From Zygnema cylindricum (Eukaryota; Streptophyta; Zygnematophyceae; Zygnematales; Zygnemataceae): DNA of 46,179 bases. The notes under the pieces were generated by a model. It saw nothing but the letters and a program-made list of their open reading frames with translations, did not search any database and was not told the DNA's origin. Of the stretch, positions 18,022 to 29,411 are shown piece by piece; the stretch's first letter is position 1; each line of letters starts with the position of its first letter. Location: assembly GCA_037447655.1 (NCBI GenBank), contig JBBHKE010002659.1, forward strand, positions 1 through 46,179, written 5' to 3'. The position numbers were made by a program, and so were the translations under genes.

Positions 18022-21000
18022 ATAGAGGACACAAAATTTCAGGTTATGGGCCCACCCTCTAGGGTGCCCACCTTTAATGGATCTAGGTTCATCTATTAGG
18101 AAGCCATGATGATGGGAGCTTTGTGCGAAAAAACGATACTAGGGCGTCGTCACTCGACAAGTGAAACGTCCACCTTTGGGAACTCCACCAGGATTTGGAG
18201 GAGTAAGGTTTTTTGCAGCAAAGGCTGCCTCAACGGAGGAGGCAGATGATGGGGACAGCAGCGTGTCTAAAAAGGGGAAAGGGAAGGAGACACCCTCACT
18301 CCTATTGCCACAGTACTTGGAGCGGCCTCGTCAAGACTTTGGAGAAGGATACTCAAATGTGGGAGGATGTAAACATGGCTACCAAGAACGTCATTCTGAG
18401 GAACCTCACTCAAGCTTTGGCCACTCCTCATCTTCACATTTACAAGGCCGAAGAGTTGTGGGTGAGTTTGGTGGAGATTTATAGAGCTGGAATTATTCAC
18501 GAGCTCCAGTTGGCTGAGCAAAAGCTAGTGAGTTACACTTACAAAGTAGGAAAGATGTTAGATTACTTTAATGATCATTCTTGTTTGTATATGGAGATGG
18601 AAAGTGCAAGGTGGACATGTATAATAAAAATGAAAGTTAACACCCTTATCATGAAGTTACCAGATGAGTTCGAGAACGTAGTATACCGAGTACAAGAAAT
18701 GCGTGATAGTTGATAGAAATGGAACACAGTGGTCAACAAGATACTTGTGCAAGAAAACACAATGGAGATTAGGAGAGGAGGAAAGAGCATTCAAGCTCTA
18801 GCAGCAGGAGGGGACCGATGGGGGAAGGACTCAAAGAAACCATATAAAAGGGAAAGAGATCATTTTGGAGGACCGAGGCCCCCAAAAGGGTCTTTGTCAT
18901 TTTTGCAAAAAGACGGGACTCTTCATCGCAGATTGTATCAAGCAGTCGGAGCTAAGGTTTCAAGAGAACCGTGGAGGGGGTTCTTCTCGAGGGAAGAAAA
19001 AGACACTTGTGGTTACAAAAGTGACAAGAGAAAGCGAGGGTGAGTCTTCTGAGGAGAATAAAGAGCTTCTTCTTGACAAGAGTCTAAAGGAGACCAAGAT
19101 CCCTCGGAGACAGAAGTGTGCCCTACAAGCAATTTGGGAAGCTCCACAGGAAGGATGGATCATCGACTCAGTAGAATCCATGCATATGTGTTGTGATAAG
19201 GAACTCTTCACTAAGCTAAAAAAGATCCCTACTGTAGAGATAGAGTATGGGGATGAGAGAGTGGTTACTACAGATCTAGTGGGATCAGTAGATCTCAAAG
19301 TCTTAGTGGAGGGTAAGACTTCTATGCTAACATTCTCAGATGTACTCTACATTCCTCAGCTAAGTAAAAATCTTATCTCTATGTCTCTGTGAGATGACAA
19401 AGAGTTTGATACCTTCACTAGAAAGGGATTCTTTACAGCTAAGTATGGGGATGAAGTTTACTTCACAACAGATAAGGGTAGCCAAGGAATGTTTAGGCTG
19501 AACGTGAGTAATGAAAAGAAGAATGCTTACTATGTTGGTGTTCCTAAGTTGATGATTTGGCATAAGCGGTTAGGGCATGTGCATTTTGATAAGTTGTGGG
19601 AAATGAAAAAGCTTAGGGTAGTAGAAGGCATTCAGATTTTGGGGATAGTGAAATAAGGGATGATTGTAGTGGTTATGCCCAAGGTAAGGCTCACAGACTT
19701 CCTTTTCCGAAAGCCGCCACATATAGAGGTGAGAAAGTTTAAGATTTGGTCCACACAGATATTTGAGGACTTGCAAAAATACCTTTCGTTGGAGGAAAGT
19801 GGTTTATGATGACAATAACCAATGACTGGTCTAGATACTTTAGAGTCTACTTTCTAAAAACGAAGTCTGAAGCATCAACTTACTTCAAAGAATATAAAGC
19901 CTGGAGTAAGAAGTTACATGAAACCCCAATTTAGAGAAATAAGGAGTGATAATGGGGGGGAATATACCTCTAACCTGTTTGAGGAATATCTGAGAAATGA
20001 GGGAGTGCAACACTAGAAAAGTGTACCATATAACCAGGAACAAAATGGGGTAGTAGAGAGGTTGAATTGAACACTAAGAGATAGTGCATGCAGTGTGTTG
20101 GCCGACAAGAAAATAGGAAAGAGATTCTGGGTAGAAGCAATGAAATGTGCCAACTACATTAAGAATACAGTCTTTACCTCAGCTATAAAGAGAGTAACAC
20201 CTTATGAGAGATGGGTTGGAAAGAAACCAAATATCTCACACCTTAAAGTATTTGGTAGCCAAGTTTACAGTCTTGACATGGATAAGAAAAACTGGAAACT
20301 AGATGCTAAGGGAAAACTTGGATACTTTGTGGGATACGATGAGGATGTTAAAGGATATAGAGTCTATGACTTAGCAAAGAAAGATATCATTCTGGTCAAG
20401 CACCTAGTTGTCATGGATGAAGGGAAGTCATTAGACCCCTTCAAATATACAAAGAAGATAAGAATCAACTTTGAGTCCGAAAGTGATGATAACTCGGTCA
20501 TTCCCGAAAGGGACCTAAATGAAACCGTGATTGTAGATTAAAGGGAGATCCGAGTTATAGGAGACTCATCGAAAATCTCACATACCCCTATAGACATTGA
20601 GGAGATAAAAGACGTGGGATTAAAACAGGCTTCTATGGACAAGGGAGCCGATGAGACAGTGAGGAGAAATCCAAGACTTTTATCCATTCCAACTTCAGAG
20701 TTTGAGGGAGCGAGAAGGAGCAACAAAAAGATACAGGAAAAACAGTTCGCTCATAAGGTAAATCAGCTATCGCACCCAGATGAGCCTCAGTCTTACTCGG
20801 AGGCAGTGAATGTTCAATAGAAAGAAATATGGATTAGAGCCATAAATGATGAGATGGCCTATAGCATGGAAGAAAATACTTGGGAACTAGCGGATTGTCC
20901 TCCAGACAGAAAACATTTTGGGTGTTAGTGGGTATTTAAATTAAAACTGAACCATGATAATACCATTGAGAGGCATAAGGCTCGATTGGTAGCGAAAGGG

Positions 21001-22364
21001 TTCACCCAAAAGAAGGGGATTGACTATGAGGAGACCTTTGCTCCAGTTGTTTGATTCCCATCAGTAAGGATTCTCCTCAGTTTGGCAACAGTGGAAGACA
21101 TGGAAATACACCAAATGGACATTAAGACAACTTTTCTTAATGGTGAGTTAGAGGAAGGAATTTTCATGAGGCATCTCGAGGGATTCGTGGAACAAGGAGA
21201 AGTGAGAGCAAAGTCTGCAAGCTCATTAAGTCCTTATATGGACTGAAGCAAGCTCCCCGACAGTGGAATAAGAAACTAGATGAGTTTCTCACCAGTCTAG
21301 GATATATCCGGATCAGCTCTGACCATTCTATCAATATGTTTGAAAATAAGAATGGTGTCATTTTTATTGCAATTTATGTGAATGATTTGCTTGTGTTGAG
21401 TAAATCTTTGGAAAAAATCAATAAGTTAAAGAAAGATCTTAGAAGCAGATTTGATATGAAGGATTTAGGGGAGACAAGATATATTTTAGGGATTCAAATG
21501 GAGAGAGATAGGGGGAAGAAGATTATCAGACTAACTCAGAAAGAAGCAATAGGTATTATGCTTGAGAAATTCCAGATGGAAAATGCTAATAGTTGTACCA
21601 CTCCTATATACTTGAAAAAAATAAGTGATGGGAGTGTAAAAGGAGGAGTAATGAGCTTAGATGATTAGATGTGTCAAGAGGAGAGAGAGTATATGAAGTC
21701 TATCCCTTATAGACAGGCTATAGAAAGTTTAATCTATTTCATGAACTGTACCAGGTCGGACATAGCAGCAACAGTTGGAGTACTCAGTAAGAGTCTTAAT
21801 GATCCTAGGAAGAGAGACTAGGAGGCAACCACGAGAGTCATAAGATATCTAGTGCAAACCAGAGAGTTATGGTTGCATTTGGGAGAGGAACACACTGACA
21901 TCACTACTTAGAGTGATGCCAGTTATGGAGAGATGCACTTTTGGGTATGTGTTGTATATTGGGGAAGGTGCTTGCTGTTCAAGCACTAAGCAACAAAAGG
22001 TGGTTGCTTAGTCTACTATGGAGGGTGAGTACATGGCCTCTTTTTCAGCTGCGAAAGAGTTGATTTGGGTCAAGTCCTTGTTGCAAGAACTAGGGTATAT
22101 GAAAGAGGGAGTGCATGAAGTGTTTTGTGATAACGAAGCTGCCATTGCAATTGCAGCTAATCCAAAACATCATTTTAAGGCTAAACATATGGACATAAGA
22201 TAAAGTTTTGTAAGAGAAAAAGTTGAGAATAAGATCGTGAATCTTGTATATTGATATGATGAGGAAATGGTTGCTGATATGATGACAAAACCGTTGCCTT
22301 CTCCCAAGTTAGAATATTGCAAAGAAAAGTGTGGTTTAAAACTGAAATGAAAAAATTGCACTAG
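18022..22364 (+). pseudogene. Element C gag-pol remnant
   Basis: The whole copia polyprotein can be traced in broken frames. Gag starts at 18022 (ATA instead of ATG), with capsid sequence at 18350-18713. The zinc knuckle CHFCKKTGLFIADC at 18892-18933 has lost its histidine (GH to GL). Protease near 19155 reads IIDSVESMH, so the DSGA motif is destroyed. Integrase covers about 19550-20160, with several stops. The integrase C-terminus and linker span 20095-20820. Reverse transcriptase has YVNDLLVL near 21376-21399, so one catalytic aspartate is lost. RNase H ends near 22350. By closeness of sequence it belongs with A and D. Confidence 0.88.
18042..18056 (+). other. Primer-binding site of element C
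   Basis: GGTTATGGGCCCACC, identical to element B and still a perfect complement of the initiator tRNA-Met anticodon arm, even though the coding region of C is ruined. Confidence 0.8.
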
Positions 22365-22377
22365 AAAATAAGGGGAG
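22365..22377 (+). other. Polypurine tract of element C
   Basis: AAAATAAGGGGAG, identical to A and B, preceded by CTAG and followed by the 3' LTR. Confidence 0.85.
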
Positions 22378-23371
22378 TGTTGAAATTATTAGTTTTATAT
22401 GGTATTTTTTTGGTCTAAATTTAGTACAAATAGAAAAAGGAAAAAGGCGGACAGCCTGCCTCCACCTCCTCTCTCTACTCACCATACTTGGCGTAGTCAC
22501 TAAGGGATAGAGAGGGTGGCTGAGCCTTGGCTGTCCTAGCTTAAGCAAGCAAGGCTAAAGAGTGACTTATATCACTCTCAACAATAGGTTGATTTCGGCA
22601 AGACTGGAACCTCTGACCGGTAGAGCATGACGTAGCCTTTAATTCTAACTAGTCTAGCGTAGATTCCGTTAAGATACATTAGGTTTGATAATTATATAAA
22701 CACTGTTAAAACCATGATTCTAATTAACGGTTTGACGAACAGAAGAACAAAAAACCAATGTTATATAGTGCGAACACTATCTCGCACGAAAATAAATGAA
22801 TCAGACATTTGTTTTGACGGCGAACATTTAATGTCGGATTTAATCTGACGGCGTAAATCACTGTTGAGATCGCGGAATGGTCACTTTGGCGTTTATGGAC
22901 GTGGCATGACGTGGCGCCACGCGGAGGGATGACATTTGGTCGCATGAATTCCGGCGAACATAAGGACGAGTGAAAAGTGGACACGCGCCCACTCAATGGC
23001 GTTGCCGTACATAGGCCGTACAAAAAAGTACATCGGCCATAGTACTTTTTTTGTATCCTACACTGATCTGATTGGTTCTTACTTCAATAGATAGGGGTTG
23101 TGAGAGGGATTTAGGACTTAGAGAATTTGGTAGATAGGTACCTCTCTCCCTTTGAGAGTTTGTATAAACTTGGCATTTTTGCCGACTCAGGTTGGCCGTT
23201 TTCATTGATTATTTTTATTACGGACTCAGCGGAGTCCACGTTGCAGAGGGGTGCAGTCAAATTGTCAGTTTGCCTTCTTAGGCAGCAGTGGTTTTGGCTT
23301 GAATTTGGTTAATTAAATACTATTTAGAGGCTTCCTGTATTGTATAGTCCAATGGAGGACAAAGAATTTTA
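22378..23371 (+). repeat. 3' LTR of element C
   Basis: Starts TGTTGAAATTATTAG and ends near AAGAATTTTA. TATAAA is at 23163-23168. Its last bases are degenerate, and the next base belongs to the interior of element D. Confidence 0.83.
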
Positions 23372-26189
23372 AATAGAGGCCATCTCATCATTTATTGCTC
23401 TAATCCATCCGTCTTTCTCTAGACTGTTCACTGCCTCCGAGTATGAGTGAGGCTCATCTAAGTGAGATAGATTAGTTACCTTATGAGCGGCTTATTTTTC
23501 TTGTATCCTTTTGCTACTCTTTTTCTTTTCCTCAACTCCAAAGGTGGAATGGAGGGAAGTCTTCGATTTCTCTTTACTGTGTTATCGGCTCCACTATCCA
23601 TAGAAGCCGGTTCTGGTTCCTCCTCATTTGTCTCCTTCAAGTCTATATGGATATGTGAGGTGTCCGATGAATCTCCTATATCTTAGATCTCCCCTGAATT
23701 TGCAATACCTATTTCACTCATATACCTTTTGGGAGAGATGGAGTCTTCTTCACCTTCGGACTCAAATCTGATTCTTATCTTCTTCGTATATTTAAAGGGG
23801 TCAAATGACTACTTTTCATCCATGAAAACTAGGTATTTGACCAAAATGATACCTCTCTTTGCTAATTCATAGACTTTATACCCCTTTACATCCTCATCAT
23901 ATCCTACAAAGTATCTAGGATTTCCCTTAGTATCTAGTTTCCAATTTTTCTTATTCGTGTTAAGACTGTAAACTTGGCTACCGCATACTTTAAGGTGAGA
24001 CTCATAAGGGGTCATTCCCTTTATTGCTAAGGTAAGGACTCTATTCTTAATGTAGGTGGCACAGTTCATGGCTTCTACCCAAAATCTCTTTCCTATTTTC
24101 TTGTCGGCCAACATATTGCATGCACTATCTTCTAGTGTTTGGTTTAATCTCTCAACTTCCCCATTTTGTTCCCTGTTATATGGTACAGTTTTGTGGTTCC
24201 AAACTCCCTCATCTCTCAAGTATTCCTCAAACTATATAGAGGTATGTTCCGCGCCATTATCACTCTTTATCCTCTTAAGGGGGGTTTCTATGCAACTTCT
24301 CACTCCAGGCTTTATATTCTTTGAAGTAAGTTGATGTTCCAGACTTTGTTTTTAGGAAGTAGACTGTAAAGTATCTAGACAAGTCATCAGCTATTGTTAA
24401 CATAAACTTCTTTCCTTAAACTGGAGGTAATTTTGTAGGTCTCCAGATATTTGTGCGGACCAAATCGAGTACTTTCTCACCTCTATATGTGGCGGCTTTG
24501 GGAAAGGGAAGTATGTGAGCCTTACCTTGAGCACAACCGCTAGAATCATCCATCATTCCATTATCCCCAAATTGAATGCCTTCTACTACCCCAAGCTTTT
24601 TCATTTCCCTCAACCTATCATAATGCACATGCCCCAATCGCTTATGCCAAATCATCAACTTTGGAAAATCAAGATAGTAAACATTGTTCTTTTTATTACT
24701 CAAGTTCAACCTAAATATTCCTTAGCTACCCTTATCTGCCGTGAAGTAAACTTCGTCCCCATACTTTGCAATAAAGACTCCCTTTTTAGTGAAGGTATTA
24801 AACTACTTGTCATCTAACACAGACAGTGAGACAAGATTTCTACTTAACTGAGGAATGTAGAGTACATCTGAGAAGGTGAGTATAGATGTCTTTCCCTCCA
24901 CTAAGACTTTCAGATCTACCGATCCCACTAGATCTGTTGTAACCACTTTCCCATCCCTATACTCTTTCTCTTTTGTAGGGATTTTTCTTAGCTTAGTAAA
25001 TAGATGCTTATTATGACACATATGCATAGATGCACCTGAGTCGATAATCCATCCTTCATGTGGAGCTTTACGAATTGCTCCGAGGGCACACTTTTGTTTC
25101 CGAGGGATCTCCTTCTCCTCTAGACTCCTGTCAAGGAGAAGCTCCCCATCCTCCTCCTCAAAAGACTTGTCCTTGGACTCTCCTCTCACTTTTTTGACCT
25201 CAAGTGCCTTCTTCTTCCCTCTAGAAGAACCCCCTCCACAGTTCTCTTGGAGCCTCAGCTCCAACAGCTTGACACAATCCGCTATGAAGTGTCCTGGATT
25301 TTTGCAAAAGTGACAACGACCCTTTGGGGGCCTTGGTCCTCTAGACTGATCTCTTTCTCCTTTGAATGGTTTCTTCGGATCCTTCCCCCATCGTTCCCCT
25401 CCTGCAGCTAGAGCTTGGATGCTCTTTCCCCCCCTCTTAATCTCAATTGTGTTCTTTTGCACAAGTATCATCATGACCATTGTGTTCCACTTCCATGACC
25501 TGTCAGTCATTTCCTGTACTCGGTACAGTTTGTTTTTATACTCGTTGGGTAACTTCATCATGAGAGTGTTAACTTTCGTCTTCATTGTAGTTTTCCACCC
25601 TGCGCTTTCCATCTCCATATAGAAACAAGAGAGATCATTACAATAGTCTAACATCTTTCCTCCATTGTAAGCATAATTCCCTAACTTTTGTTCCGCCAAC
25701 TGGGGCTCTTGAAATAGTATTTGCTGTATAGATTTCCACCAAACTCACCGACAACTCCTCGGTCTTATAAATGTGAAGGTGAGGGGTGGCCAAAGCTTGA
25801 GTGAGGTGCCTTAGATTGAAGTTCTTGGCAGCCATGTTTACGTCTTTGCACATTTGAGTGTCGTTTTTCGTGGTCTTCACAGCCGCCGCTCCAAGTGGCA
25901 TGGCAATAGGAGTGAGGGGTGTCTCCTTCCCTTTCCCCTTTTTGGACACACTGCTGTCCCCATCATCTGCCTCCTATGCTGAAGCAGTTGTTGTTGCACG
26001 AAACCTTACTCCTCCAAATCCTGGTGGAGTTTTCGAAATTGGACGTTTCACTGGTCCACAGATGATATCCCAGTAACGTTTTTCACACAAAGCCCCCATC
26101 ATCATGGCTTCCTAATAGATGAACCCAAATCCATTAAAGGTGGGCACCATAGAGGATGGGCCTATAACCTGCAATTCTGTGTCCTCCAT
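23372..26189 (-). pseudogene. Element D gag, protease and integrase remnant
   Basis: The start ATG (26189-26187) lies in the LTR, as in A. Gag capsid segments are at 25949-25638 and 25699 onward. The zinc knuckle CHFCKNPGHFIADC and an acidic linker follow. The protease motif IIDSGASMHMC is intact near 25050. The frame continues to 24803 and ends in SVLDDK. The integrase finger (HKRLGH, SSGCAQGK with the first Cys changed to Ser) is at 24709-24416. The second half of the integrase core and the integrase C-terminus are in 24219-23809, and the charged linker ends at 23372. Frameshifts and stops separate the pieces. Confidence 0.85.
26155..26169 (-). other. Primer-binding site of element D
   Basis: Reads GGTTATAGGCCCATC on the minus strand: two mismatches to the element B site, one of them the ATG-to-ATA change shared with A. 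Confidence 0.65.
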
Positions 26190-27175
26190 TGGACTACACA
26201 ATTCAAGAATCCTCTAGATAGATTTTAATCGACCCACTTCAAGCCACAACCACTGCTGTCTAAAAGAGCAAAGTGACAGTGTTAGTGCACCCCTGTGCAG
26301 CCTGGACTCTCGTGATTTTGTAGCAAAAATTATCACTTAAAATGGCAAACCAACCGATTAGTTATGAAGTGGCAAGGTTGCTAAGTTTATACAAAACTCT
26401 CTAAGGGAGGGAGGGTCTCTACCTACCAAATTCTCTAAGTCCTTAACCCCTCTCACAACCCTATCTACTGACGTAAAAACAAATCAAATGACTGTAGAGT
26501 ATAGAAAGGTACTACAGTCGATGTACTTTTTATACGGCTCGTGTATGGCAAGGCCATTGAGTGGACTCGTGTCCACTTTTAGCTCGTCCTTCTGTTCTCC
26601 GGAATTCCCGCGATTGAATGTTATCGCTCCACGTGTTGTCAAGGCACGCCATGTCCAAAAGCCGACAAGGTGACCATTGTGGGATTTCGGTACGGATATG
26701 TGCCGTCGAATCACAAACCGTAATTCAATATTAGCCGTCGAAACAAATGTCCGACTCATTTGTTTCGTGCGAGATAATGTTCGCACTATATACTACTTGA
26801 TTCTATGTACTTTCGTTTGTCATTCCGTTAATTGGATTCAGGATCAAAACACGGTTTAAATAAATATCACACCCTATGTATGTTAATGAACTTCTACGAC
26901 AGACCAGTTAGAGAAGACGGTTACGCCTCGCTTTGCCGGTCAGAGGTTTGAGTCGTGCTTGACTCAACCTTTTTTTGAAATTGACATAAGTCACTCTTTA
27001 ACCTTGCTTGGTGAAGTAGGACAGCCATGGCTCAACCACCTTCTGTGTCTTTCAGTGACTACAATAAGTATGGTGGGGAGAGAGAAGAGGTGGAGGCAGG
27101 TTGGCCCTTTTCTTTTTCTATTGTATTGATCCATTTAGACCTAGAAAATACCCTATAAATCTAATAATTTCAATA
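26170..27175 (-). repeat. 5' LTR of element D
   Basis: About 1,006 bp, related to the LTRs of C. On the minus strand it begins TATTGAAATTATTAG (TG mutated to TA) and ends at TGCAATTCTG on plus. It contains the dyad GAAACAAATG/CATTTGTTTC (26740-26766) and TATAAA at 26386-26391. Confidence 0.82.
26740..26766. promoter_or_regulatory. Dyad-symmetric motif in the element D LTR
   Basis: GAAACAAATG (26740-26749) and CATTTGTTTC (26757-26766): perfect 10-bp arms, 7-bp spacer. It matches the arrangement in C and the motif in B. Confidence 0.5.
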
Positions 27176-27882
27176 ATTGTCGTGTGGTTTTTAGACCCAA
27201 TGGCACGTCATCTTCAAACTTGTTAGTGTTAAAAATTAATTAGGATTATTAACGCTAATTTGAATTTTGCAAGATTTTGAAAAAAAACAATACTCTAATT
27301 GATCCATAACGCTAATTTGGATACAACAAAATCTGCCATCAGGATCTTTAGGTTAAAATAGGTAAAAATACAAAATCTGACAAATCAAACATCGCGTCCT
27401 TTTACTCTAATTTACACTTAACTGTAATTTGTTTTTTCTTCCGTATGTTTAATACGGGAGAAAAATATTTTCACTAAATTAGGTATGACTTAGCGCAGTT
27501 TTATGTGCAATCTTGTTTATTTTAATCAATATTTTATAATTTTTTACTTAATCACGTACCATTTTGTACGGACTTACATGTCCATACATCACACTATTCA
27601 ATAAAATCATAAATTTAAATTATTAACGCTAATTCACCAAAACCTTGATTAATGTAGAAAAAAACAAATGTTATTAATTCTATTTTAAATAAAACCCTGA
27701 AAAACTGAGGGCGTTGATATAGCCTTCATAACACTAATTACAATTCAAGGTGTGGTGTTGTGTATCGGGTACATATTTATCGTGATAAATTTGATATTTG
27801 ATTTCAACAGTCAAATGGCTCGATAAAGTACACAATATCGTACAAAAATCGTGGGAAGAATTGTAGAAATAATCGTACGGTG
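27176..27882. other. AT-rich gene-free stretch between elements D and G
   Basis: No gene is seen. CGTCATCTTCAAACTT near 27210 resembles 798-815, and AACGCTAATT occurs at about 27260, 27307 and 27627, as in 3261-3400. This suggests the same background repeat families on both sides of the nested cluster. Confidence 0.4.
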
Positions 27883-29409
27883 TGTCGTGCATGAGAAGGA
27901 AGCAAGCAAACATGCATCACTACCGGCAAAGTCATGCTCACAAACATACACAACAACGGAAATAAATATGAAAAGTCAGAAAAATATATAAACCATGAGA
28001 AGGAACAAAGGTGAAAATGACCCAAGAAAGAAGGGAAAGAATACTCCCCTAGAGTGAAGTGAACCCAATAATTCCCCCCCCAGCTCCTTAGCCTGTGGAG
28101 GAGCTGGTCAACACAGCTGAGGGCCTGGAACAGATACGGAGGTAGCAATGGTCAACCGGGTTGAAAGATAATGGAGAAGAGAACCCAATAATTTATACTC
28201 AGCCACAAGGTAGCCACTAGGCTCTTGGGTCTTCAACGTATTCTTTACAAGAGTTATCTCGTACGAAAGCAACGAAGCAAAATAAATAATTCCAACCAAA
28301 AACAAGGAAAACTCAAAATTCGGCCAAAATTCACCCTTCCATTCCCAACCGAAAATACCAACAACACAAAAACAAACACCCAAACCGTTCAGCTGTCCGT
28401 GGGAAGGGCAGCCGGATCCGGATGCTTCTCCACACGAACTCCAATCCACCACTTCCCAAAAATGACACAAGTTGGAGGGAAACCTTCCGGACTTGGCTTT
28501 GAGCCGCGTGGATTAAAAGCATGGGCAGAATTACAAGAGAGAATGTACGTAAACTATCTAGCCTCTACAGCTAGCTAGCAAAAGAAAGGAAAAAACTTGA
28601 GCAATCGGTGAGAGAGAGAGCAAGAGAAAAGCTCCGCCGCCAAGAGAAAATTCTTGTCCAAAAGCTAAATTCTCTAAGTCTGAGAATTAGGCTAAGTAAG
28701 AGCTATGCTAGGCCTAAGAAAAATTAGCCTACGTCTAGTCTACTTTACATGCATGAAACTACTAAAGATGTTGGCCAATAGGCGGCCAACATCGTCTGCC
28801 GTACGCTTGACAAAATCCACTGTCCGAGGGTAAAAACCCTCCCTAACTACATGCGCGCGAACCTACATGGGTTCGCGACTTAAATAAATATATGTATCGA
28901 AGCGTCGCCCGGAAATCGCGATACGCCTCCAAAAGATACTTCACGTCGATACTCCCAAAATCGCGTGCATACGCACGAAACGAAACATACCGCACGAAAC
29001 GAACCATATCGCACGAAATAAAAGGTCTAGCACGAAATACTTGAAATCGCGTCACGTCGCCCAAACGATGTTTCGCGTCCAACTTCGAAAATCGTGTACC
29101 TACGCACGAAATGAAACATATCGCACGAAATTAGTACTACTCAATGAAACCTAAAAATATGAATCGGAATTAAATCGCACGTGAGAACGAAACTTATATA
29201 TGCGTGCGAAAATCGTGCGTGCATGCATAAAACCGCGCGTGCATGCATAAAACCGCGCGCGCGTGCCTTAAACTGCGCGTGCATACAAAATACCGCGCGT
29301 GCGTGCAGAATACCGCGCGTGCGTGAGAAATACTGCGCGTGCGTGCAGAATACCGCGCGTGCGTGCATGATAACGTGCGAGCGAGCCGCCGACACGATGC
29401 GGCATGACA
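27883..29409 (-). repeat. 3' LTR of element G (full form)
   Basis: Interpreted as one 1,527-bp LTR running TGTCATGC...GCACGACA on the minus strand. It is made of a part shared with the 5' copy (28195-29409) and a 300-bp terminal part (27883-28182) containing TTTATATATTTT (about 27981-27993 on minus), which is a plausible TATA box near the LTR end. The alternative is that only 28195-29409 is the LTR and the 300 bp is a displaced piece of interior. Confidence 0.65.
29215..29374. repeat. Minisatellite, 8 x 20 bp, in the element G 3' LTR
   Basis: Eight 20-bp units of the form GCGCGTGCGTGCAGAATACC, with variation at the 3' half. GCGCGTGCGTGC is alternating purine-pyrimidine and CpG-rich. The 5' LTR has ten units at 35006-35205. 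Confidence 0.88.
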
Positions 29410-29411
29410 GC

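Larger units (their letters stand above)
17048..18041 (+). repeat. 5' LTR of element C
   Basis: Starts TGTTAAGTATGG, compared with TGTTGAAATTATTAG in the 3' copy, and ends AAAATTTCA before the primer-binding site. It contains a tRNA-like fragment (17258-17284), the dyad AAAACAAATG/CATTTGTTTT (17447-17473), the palindrome GTGGCGCCAC (17569-17578), six GTAC motifs (17665-17737), ATTGG, and TATAAA at 17819-17824. The gag start codon position reads ATA instead of ATG. Confidence 0.83.
17048..23371 (+). mobile_element. Element C: decayed Ty1/copia retrotransposon
   Basis: Two 994-bp LTR copies (17048-18041 and 22378-23371) flank a copia interior with primer-binding site, gag-pol remnants and polypurine tract in the plus orientation. 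The LTRs differ by roughly a tenth of positions, and the coding region has numerous stops and frameshifts, so this is much older than A or B. The 5' LTR seems to lack about 15 bases after its TGTT start. No target duplication is visible, because the right side abuts truncated element D directly. Confidence 0.85.
23372..27175 (-). mobile_element. Element D: 3'-truncated Ty1/copia retrotransposon
   Basis: Reading the minus strand, D has a 5' LTR (26170-27175), primer-binding site, gag, protease and integrase. It stops abruptly in the integrase-RT linker at the junction with element C. Reverse transcriptase, RNase H, polypurine tract and 3' LTR are absent from the window on either side of the nest. 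Coding frames are interrupted several times. Confidence 0.85.

Noticed and set aside
28225-28578. 117-codon plus-strand ORF, also at 34016-34369
   Set aside because: Duplicated because it lies in the element G LTRs; antisense to the element, no recognisable domain, and identity of the LTRs explains its conservation.
29215-29374. CRISPR-like array
   Set aside because: Units are directly adjacent 20-mers without unique spacers, inside a eukaryotic LTR.
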